Assembly (NCBI GenBank): GCA_030038765.1
Contig: JASHRA010000218.1
Location: 1-11,270 of the forward strand
Length of the DNA stretch: 11,270 nucleotides
Origin: Candidatus Dormiibacterota bacterium
Lineage (GTDB): Bacteria; Chloroflexota; Dormibacteria; Aeolococcales; Bog-877
Reading direction: 5' to 3'
This document shows positions 6,872 through 11,270 of the stretch, in pieces. Under the pieces are notes generated by a model that worked only from the letters and a program-made list of their open reading frames with translations, was not told the origin of the DNA and searched no databases. The position numbers and the translations under genes are program-made. The stretch's first letter is position 1, and each line of letters begins with the position of its first letter.

Positions 6872-7669
6872 GTGGACGGTGGAGGCGGCTCGGGGGAGGG
6901 GCAGAGGGAGCCCGGCCCCGGCCCGGCCCAGGTGCGCATCCGGCTCGCCCGCACAATGGAGGAGCTCAGCGCCGTGAGCCGGCTCCAGGCCGAGATCTGG
7001 GGTTCCAGCAGCGTCGCCGCCCCGGCCAGCATCCTGCGCGCCATCAGCCATGCCGGGGGCCTGGCCCTCCTGGCCCTGGCCGCGGGCCGGCCGGTGGGCT
7101 TCGCCTACGGCTTCGTCGGCCGCACCCCGGAGGGGACCGTCTACCACCGCTCCCACTCCGCCGGCGTGCTCCCCGAGTTCCGCGACCTGGGCGTGGGCCG
7201 CCGCCTCAAGCTGGCCCAGGGTCGCCTGGTGGCGGCCTCGGGCGTGGAGCGCATCGTCTGGACCTTCGACCCCACCCAGGTCCGCAACGCCTACTTCAAT
7301 CTCCGACGGCTGGGCGCGACGGCGCGCGGCTTCCGGCGCGACTACTACGGCGACCGGGACGACGCCCTCAACCACGACGGGCCCACCGACCGCCTCTTCG
7401 TGGAGTGGTTCCTGCCCGCCTCGAGGCGCTCCCAGCTGGCCCGGCTGCGGCGCGGCTCGGGCGAGTGGGTCCGGGTCGAGCCGGGGCAGGTCTCGGGCGA
7501 CGACCCGCGCCGGGTCACGGCGGCCCGGGCCCGGCTGCGCCGGGGGCTGGAGTCCGGCCTCAGCCGGGGCCTGATGGTGGTCGACTTCGACCCGGCCCAG
7601 CGCAGCTACCGGCTGGCCGAGTCGCCGCCGGGCCTGCCGGCGCCCGCCGAGGGACGCGTCAGTCGCTAG
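6872..7669 (+). CDS. GNAT-superfamily acetyltransferase, COG3375 type
   Basis: Predicted acyl-CoA-dependent N-acyltransferase of the poorly characterised COG3375 group; substrate unknown. The 265-residue model has a Gly/Pro-rich N-terminal stretch (1-20), a first strand and helix at about 21-42 containing LQAEIWG, and the acetyl-CoA loop FRDLGVGRRLK (103-113). It also carries the group hallmark FDPTQVRNAYFNLRRLGA (132-149), followed by YYG and a DRLFVEW segment (173-179). A C-terminal part of about 80 residues has no motif I know. The start is uncertain. GTG 6872 has GAGG five bases upstream; GTG 6932 would remove the Gly/Pro stretch and begin at the first family strand; GTG 6857 is also open. 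It is divergent from lepA, and its last 11 nt overlap the convergent gene at 7659. Confidence 0.82.
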   Translation: MDGGGGSGEGQREPGPGPAQVRIRLARTMEELSAVSRLQAEIWGSSSVAAPASILRAISHAGGLALLALAAGRPVGFAYGFVGRTPEGTVYHRSHSAGVLPEFRDLGVGRRLKLAQGRLVAASGVERIVWTFDPTQVRNAYFNLRRLGATARGFRRDYYGDRDDALNHDGPTDRLFVEWFLPASRRSQLARLRRGSGEWVRVEPGQVSGDDPRRVTAARARLRRGLESGLSRGLMVVDFDPAQRSYRLAESPPGLPAPAEGRVSR

Positions 7670-8039
7670 CCGACCGGCCCTGCTGGAGCAGCTCCAGCAC
7701 CTCCATCTCGCCCCCGAAGACCCGCTCCGGGAGCTCCTCCAGGCGCCGCTCCAGCTCCGGGTTGTCGCCCAGGTAGGGCCGGGCCAGCGCCACCAGGCTG
7801 GCCTTGGGCGCGGGGTAGGCGACGGCGCCGAGGGCGCGGCGCAGGGCGAACTCGGGGCCGGGGTTGGCGTGGCCCCGGGGCTCGGCGAAGCGGGGCTCGC
7901 GGAGCCCCACCTCGATGCGGAGCCGTCCCGGGCGCCCGTCCGCGCCCCGGGCCAGCCGCTCCTCAGTGTCCGCCGGCTCCCAGGGCTCAGCCACGGCGCC
8001 ATCCCCGGCCGGGGAAGCCGACCGCGCCCGGGGCTCCAC
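7659..8039 (-). CDS. Small protein with C-terminal DUF2795-like domain
   Basis: Function unknown. The 126-residue product has a Pro/Gly/Arg-rich first part. Residues about 67-118 read as a DUF2795-like unit: RALGAVAYPAPKASLVALA (68-86), then a helix with DNPELERRLEELPERVF (92-108). This echoes the pattern L-x-G-V-x-YP-A-x-K-x-x-L-V-x-x-A followed by L-x-x-LP-x-R-x-F/Y, as I remember it for DUF2795, a short domain common in actinobacteria and related phyla. The match is by eye. The start is unsure: GTG 8039 has no clear ribosome-binding site, while GTG 7994 (81 residues... 111 in total) follows a GGGG run and keeps the whole domain. The stop lies 11 nt inside the end of the GNAT gene. An alternative minus-strand frame here is Ser/Pro/Arg/Trp-rich and looks like a shadow. 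Confidence 0.6.
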   Translation of the reverse strand: MEPRARSASPAGDGAVAEPWEPADTEERLARGADGRPGRLRIEVGLREPRFAEPRGHANPGPEFALRRALGAVAYPAPKASLVALARPYLGDNPELERRLEELPERVFGGEMEVLELLQQGRSASD

Positions 8040-8167
8040 CTGGGCGGGGCAAAGGTCCCCGGACCACGGCCGGCAGGCCCCAGCTTGCCCGCCGCCGTGC
8101 GGCCCGTTCCCGGTGCGACGCCTCCGTCACCCGGAGCGAACCCGGTCGCGACGCGGCCGCGGGCGTC
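8040..8167. other. Intergenic gap of 128 bp
   Basis: This gap separates the chelatase operon from the DUF2795-like gene, which read in the same direction. It should hold the end of the former and possibly a promoter for the latter. I see only a weak repeat, CTCCG and CGGAG around 8122-8136 with a 5-nt loop. There is no T-run, no recognisable -10/-35 pair and no RNA gene. Confidence 0.5.
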
Positions 8168-9196
8168 TCAGACCTCGCCCAGCACCCGCCGGGTGGTCTC
8201 GGCGACGTCGTGCGGGCGCTGCCCGGGCAGGGAGCGCACGCGGTGGGCCATGACCATGGGCGCCACCTGGGCGACCTCGGTGAGCCCGGCCTGCGAGACC
8301 CCCTCGACGGCGGCCAGGGTCTGGGCCGACTTGCGGGCCACCAGGTCGGCGCGGTGGCCGTCCACCTCGAGCGCGATGGAGAGGCGGGCGATCGCCTCCA
8401 GCACCTGGTCCGGGACCAGGACCCGGGGCAGCAGCTCCATGGCCCGCTCGATCCGCTCCCGCTCCTCCTCCTCCTTCTCCGCCCACTCCGCCGCGAAGCT
8501 CTCGGGGTCGGCCTCGAAGCGCTCGCGGCGGCGGACGATCTCGACCCGGTCCGAGAGGTCCTGGATCCCGGCCACGTCGACGCAGAGCCCGAAGCGGTCC
8601 AGGAGCTGGGGCCGGAGGTCGCCCTCCTCCGGGTTCATGGTCCCCACCAGGATGAAGCGCGAGGGATGCCAGACCGAGATCCCCTCCCGCTCGACCACGT
8701 TCACCCCCATGGCGGCGGCGTCGAGGAGCACGTCGACGATGTGGTCGTCGAGCAGGTTGACCTCGTCGACGTAGAGGATCTGGCGGTTGGCCTCGGCCAG
8801 GACGCCGGGCTCGAAGCGGCGGCGGCCGGAGTGGATGGCCGCCTCCAGGTCGATCGATCCCACCACCCGGTCCTCGGAGGCGTTGATGGGCAGCTCCACC
8901 ACCCGCATCTGCCGCCGCGCCAGCTCCAGCTTCTGGCCGGCCTCCAGCCGGGCCTGGCAGTCGGCGCAGATCTGGTCGCCGTCGGGGGCGCACCCGTAGT
9001 GGCAGCCGACCACCACCTCGAGCTCGGGCAGGAGCCGGGCCAGGGCCCGGACCACGGTCGACTTGGCGGTCCCCTTCTGGCCCCGGATCAGGACCCCGCC
9101 GATGGAGGGGTTGACGGCGTTCAGCTCCAGGGCGAGTCGCATCCGCTCCTGGCCCACCACGGCGGTGAAGGGGAACAGGGTCCGGAGCTCGCTCAC
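8168..9196 (-). CDS. BchI/ChlI-type AAA+ chelatase motor subunit
   Basis: This is the AAA+ ATPase of the I-subunit family that drives metal insertion into tetrapyrroles together with a VWA-containing D-type subunit and a large catalytic subunit. The 342-residue product matches the family in length. It has Walker A GQKGTAKS (39-46), Walker B LYVDEVNLL (141-149), the sensor region GTMNPEEG (185-192), LLDRFG with the arginine finger (198-203), and sensor 2 HRADLVAR (281-288). Cysteines at 65, 69, 77 and 80 form CX3C-X7-CX2C, absent from Rhodobacter-type BchI as I recall it but seen in cobaltochelatase-associated homologues. The GTG start has GGGAG directly abutting it and GAGAG nine bases upstream, so the exact start is not firm. 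It lies 32 nt after the AAA+/VWA gene in one operon. Whether the metal is Co, Mg or Ni cannot be told; no chlorophyll gene is visible. Confidence 0.92.
   Translation of the reverse strand: MSELRTLFPFTAVVGQERMRLALELNAVNPSIGGVLIRGQKGTAKSTVVRALARLLPELEVVVGCHYGCAPDGDQICADCQARLEAGQKLELARRQMRVVELPINASEDRVVGSIDLEAAIHSGRRRFEPGVLAEANRQILYVDEVNLLDDHIVDVLLDAAAMGVNVVEREGISVWHPSRFILVGTMNPEEGDLRPQLLDRFGLCVDVAGIQDLSDRVEIVRRRERFEADPESFAAEWAEKEEEERERIERAMELLPRVLVPDQVLEAIARLSIALEVDGHRADLVARKSAQTLAAVEGVSQAGLTEVAQVAPMVMAHRVRSLPGQRPHDVAETTRRVLGEV
8573..9129 (-). repeat. Diverged direct repeat, copy 1 (AAA+ region of the I-type gene)
   Basis: This segment lines up with 10714-11270 at a constant offset of 2141 nt. 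The Walker A, four cysteines, Walker B and DRFG codons all keep that offset, so there is no net insertion or deletion. Exact shared runs include 23 nt at 8589-8611 and 25 nt at 8754-8778. It is a gene-internal paralogous repeat, not a mobile element. Confidence 0.8.
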
Positions 9197-9228
9197 CTCC
9201 CGATTCTCTCAGAGCGCCAAGTCGGGGG

Positions 9229-11270
9229 TCAGCCGGCCCGGCGCAGGGCCTCCGCCACCGGCCGCAGGATGGCGCCCTCGGAGAGGTCGAAGAGGCCGAA
9301 GTAGGCGGCCCCCATGCGGCTCGCCAGGTCGACGCAGGCGTTGAAGTGGTAGCCGGCGAAGCGCGGTCCCCGGGCCGGGGCCACGGTCGCGCCGGGCGGC
9401 TGGTGGTCGCGAGAGGAGTCGATGACCAGGGCCCGGATCCCCTCCCGCTTGACCTGGTCGGCGATGCGCTGGGACTCCAGCAGCGGCTCCTCGCCGCCGA
9501 AGCTGATGTTGCCCCGCCCGTCGCTGATCAGGACCAGGAGGGGAAGCACCTCGGGGTCGCGCAGCCGCTCCGTCCGGATCAGCTGCAGCGCCGCCACCAG
9601 CCCGTGCGTGAGCGGGGTGGTCCCGCCCACCGCGATCCGGGCCAGGTGCCGTTCGGCCAGGTCCACGCTCGAGGTGGGGCGCAACACCACCCGCGCCGTC
9701 CGCCCGGAGAAGGAGATCATGGCCACCCGGTCGCGGCGCACGTAGGCGTCCTTGAGCAGGGCCAGGAGGGCGCTCCGGGTGGCGTCCATGCGCTGCTCCG
9801 CGTCCATGCTGGCGGAGGCATCCACGGCGAAGACGATGAGGTTGCCGATGCGTCGCTGGCGGATCTTCTGGCGCAGGTCATGGGCCTCCAGCAGCAGCAT
9901 CGGATCAGCCCCGCCCCCGGCCTGGCGCCGGGCCAGCTGGTGGGGCGCCGCCGCCCGCAGGGTCGCGTCCAGGGCCAGGTCGTCGGGGTGCTCCACCTCG
10001 CGGGCGCCGACGTAGCGGCCGCGGCGGTCACGCGAGCTGGTCTGGCTGCGGCGGCCGCTGCCGCGCCGGCGGAGGCGCTCCCGGGGCAGGGTGATGCGGC
10101 CCAGGGCGAAGTTGTCCTCCAGCTCCATCACCTCGGCCACCGAGGTGCCGGCGCTGGCCTCGGTGCGCCCCCCCTCCTGGTTGTTGGCCGCGCCACCCTC
10201 GGAGTGCTGCTCCTGGGCGCCGCCGGCGCTGGCCTCGCCCTCACCGGGCCGGGCCGGGCCCGGGTCGGGGGCCGCCGCCTGGTCCTCGGTGGCGGCCTCG
10301 GCCCCCTCGCGACGGGTGTCGGGGTCCTCGGGAGGACGGCTGGCCGGGCCCTGGCGCAGGTTGCCGCCCTGGGAGCGGCGCCGGTGCACCAGGGCCAGCT
10401 CGGCCACGTCGGCCAGGTCCTGAAGCTCCGCCACCAGGCCCGAGGCCGGCTCCCCCGACTCGGCCGCCCGCAGCGCGCGGCGGGCCCGCGCCGCCCGCAC
10501 CAGGACCAGGTCGGCGCGGTGTCCCAGCACCTCCTGGTTGACGCTCATGGCGGCGGCCAGGCGGGGGACCTCGTCGCCCATCCCGACCCCCGGCAGCAGC
10601 TCACGGGCCCGGGCCAGGACGCGTCCCAGCCGGAGGTCCTCCGCGCCCCTCCCGGAGGCCGCCTGGTCACGCCGCATCACCTCCACCCGTTCCTCCGGCC
10701 GGGACAGCCCCTTCACCTCCACACAGAGGCCGAAGCGGTCCAGGAGCTGGGGGCGGAGCTCCCCCTCCTCGGGGTTCATGGTCCCGATCAGGACGAAGTG
10801 GGAGGGATGGGCCACGGAGACGGCCTCCCGCTCGACCGTGTTGACCCCCGAGGCGGCCGCGTCGAGGAGTGAGTCGACCAGGTTCTGCTCCAGGAGGTTG
10901 ACCTCGTCGACGTAGAGGACCTGGCGGTTGGCGCTGGCCAGGACCCCGGGCTGGAAGGCCCGACGGCCCTGCTGCAGGGCCAGCTCGACGTCGATGGAGC
11001 CGACCAGCCGGTCCTCGGTCGCGCCGAGGGGCAGCTCCACCACCTGGACGGAGCGCTCCTCGACCTCCAGCCGCTCTCCCCTCCGCTCCCGCTCACGGCA
11101 GTCCTGGCAGCGCTCCGGGTCGCCCGGGCCACAGCCGTAGGCGCACCCGACCACCCGGAGCTGCGGTGGCAGGACCGCCGCCAGGGCCCGGGCCAGGGTC
11201 GACTTGGCGGTCCCCCGCTCGCCCTGGATCAGGACCCCGCCGATCTTGGGGTCGACGGCAGCCAGCAGCA
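9229..11270 (-). CDS. AAA+/VWA chelatase subunit, cobaltochelatase (BchI-BchD fusion) type, 5' truncated
   Basis: This gene runs off the right edge; 679 residues are present and probably about 20 are missing. Order of parts: an AAA+ domain (1 to about 255) with Walker A GERGTAKS (16-23), cysteines 42, 46, 54 and 57 (CX3C-X7-CX2C), Walker B VLYVDEVNLL (117-126), LLDRFG (175-180) and HRADLV (250-255). A Pro/Glu/Gly/Gln-rich linker follows (about 300-413, ending in a basic Arg-rich stretch), then a VWA domain (476-678). Its MIDAS site has DASAS (483-487), the threonines of GGTTP (about 548-552) and ISDGRGN (581-587). This layout fits TIGR02442-type putative cobaltochelatase subunits, which replace CobS/CobT next to CobN in many actinobacteria. 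Both Walker motifs are intact, unlike the degenerate AAA domain of many BchD proteins. The catalytic CobN-type partner is not in the window. Confidence 0.93.
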   Translation of the reverse strand, partial: LLAAVDPKIGGVLIQGERGTAKSTLARALAAVLPPQLRVVGCAYGCGPGDPERCQDCRERERRGERLEVEERSVQVVELPLGATEDRLVGSIDVELALQQGRRAFQPGVLASANRQVLYVDEVNLLEQNLVDSLLDAAASGVNTVEREAVSVAHPSHFVLIGTMNPEEGELRPQLLDRFGLCVEVKGLSRPEERVEVMRRDQAASGRGAEDLRLGRVLARARELLPGVGMGDEVPRLAAAMSVNQEVLGHRADLVLVRAARARRALRAAESGEPASGLVAELQDLADVAELALVHRRRSQGGNLRQGPASRPPEDPDTRREGAEAATEDQAAAPDPGPARPGEGEASAGGAQEQHSEGGAANNQEGGRTEASAGTSVAEVMELEDNFALGRITLPRERLRRRGSGRRSQTSSRDRRGRYVGAREVEHPDDLALDATLRAAAPHQLARRQAGGGADPMLLLEAHDLRQKIRQRRIGNLIVFAVDASASMDAEQRMDATRSALLALLKDAYVRRDRVAMISFSGRTARVVLRPTSSVDLAERHLARIAVGGTTPLTHGLVAALQLIRTERLRDPEVLPLLVLISDGRGNISFGGEEPLLESQRIADQVKREGIRALVIDSSRDHQPPGATVAPARGPRFAGYHFNACVDLASRMGAAYFGLFDLSEGAILRPVAEALRRAG
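10714..11270 (-). repeat. Diverged direct repeat, copy 2 (AAA+ region of the AAA+/VWA gene)
   Basis: This is the partner of 8573-9129. The exact runs fall at 10730-10752 and 10895-10919. The alignment is cut by the window edge and probably continues upstream. Outside the AAA+ core the two genes diverge, since only this one carries the linker and VWA domain. Confidence 0.8.

Noticed and set aside
6781..7044. An 88-codon N-terminal extension of lepA
   Set aside because: The family N-terminus begins at the ATG at 6780. The extension lies antisense to the GNAT gene, is Ser/Pro-rich and is not LepA-like.
5260..7776. An 838-codon plus-strand open frame opposite lepA
   Set aside because: It is antisense to a clear lepA and out of frame with the GNAT gene, and its Asp/His/Gly/Arg-rich composition is typical of GC-rich shadow frames.
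6839..8002. A 387-codon minus-strand open frame overlapping the GNAT gene and the DUF2795-like gene
   Set aside because: It has shadow composition (Ser, Pro, Arg, Trp, later His/Gln/Gly) in both halves and no motif, while both overlapping genes have recognisable domains in other frames.
9346..10872. A 508-codon plus-strand open frame opposite the AAA+/VWA gene
   Set aside because: It is antisense to an unmistakable AAA+/VWA protein and is made of His/Gln/Gly/Leu-rich shadow sequence.
8168..11270. A photosynthetic Mg-chelatase (chlorophyll) cluster
   Set aside because: No H subunit or other chlorophyll gene is visible, and the four-cysteine insertion and AAA+/VWA fusion fit the cobaltochelatase type better. 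It stays open because the operon is cut by the window edge.
8573..11270. A mobile-element or insertion-sequence origin for the long direct repeat
   Set aside because: The repeat coincides exactly with homologous AAA+ domains, and there are no terminal inverted repeats, target-site duplications or transposase.

Overview
The window is very GC-rich chromosomal DNA, densely coded, with most genes on the minus strand and mostly GTG or TTG starts. It carries the lepA-hemW-hrcA-grpE-dnaJ neighbourhood with a perfect CIRCE operator. That order, together with a DUF2795-like protein, a VIT1/CCC1 transporter and a cobaltochelatase-type AAA/VWA pair, points to a high-GC Gram-positive or neighbouring phylum (Actinobacteriota, Chloroflexota or Dormibacterota type). 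I cannot narrow it further from the sequence. I see no tRNA, rRNA, CRISPR array, insertion sequence or phage gene.

Layout from left to right. (1) Positions 70-2857, minus strand: the heat-shock operon hrcA-grpE-dnaJ, read right to left with gaps of 7 and 3 nt. It is preceded by a ribosome-binding site, a perfect CIRCE inverted repeat and a probable extended -10 promoter. dnaK, which sits between grpE and dnaJ in the classical hrcA-grpE-dnaK-dnaJ operon, is absent here. (2) Positions 2987-3790, plus strand: a VIT1/CCC1-type Fe/Mn transporter, divergent from hrcA and convergent with hemW. The two convergent stop codons share a 12-bp palindrome. (3) Positions 3795-6780, minus strand: lepA and hemW overlapping by 11 nt. 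(4) Positions 6872-7669, plus strand: a GNAT-family protein of the COG3375 type, divergent from lepA. Its 3' end overlaps a small convergent gene (7659-8039, minus) that carries a DUF2795-like domain. (5) Positions 8168 to the right edge, minus strand: a two-gene chelatase-motor operon. It consists of a 5'-truncated AAA+/VWA protein of the BchI-BchD fusion (cobaltochelatase) type followed by a stand-alone BchI/ChlI-type AAA+ protein.

How the genes work together: HrcA should repress its own operon through CIRCE, which tunes GrpE and DnaJ, the co-chaperones of a DnaK encoded elsewhere. LepA acts on ribosomes and HemW handles heme; they are linked here mainly by conserved gene order. The chelatase pair should form an ATP-driven AAA+/VWA motor for a large metal-inserting subunit (CobN/ChlH/BchH type) not present in the window. 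The two AAA+ domains align without gaps over at least 185 residues and share a four-cysteine insertion, so they arose by duplication. Nothing here is a clear new system. The most interesting items are the duplicated chelatase motor, the dnaK-less heat-shock operon and the small DUF2795-like protein.
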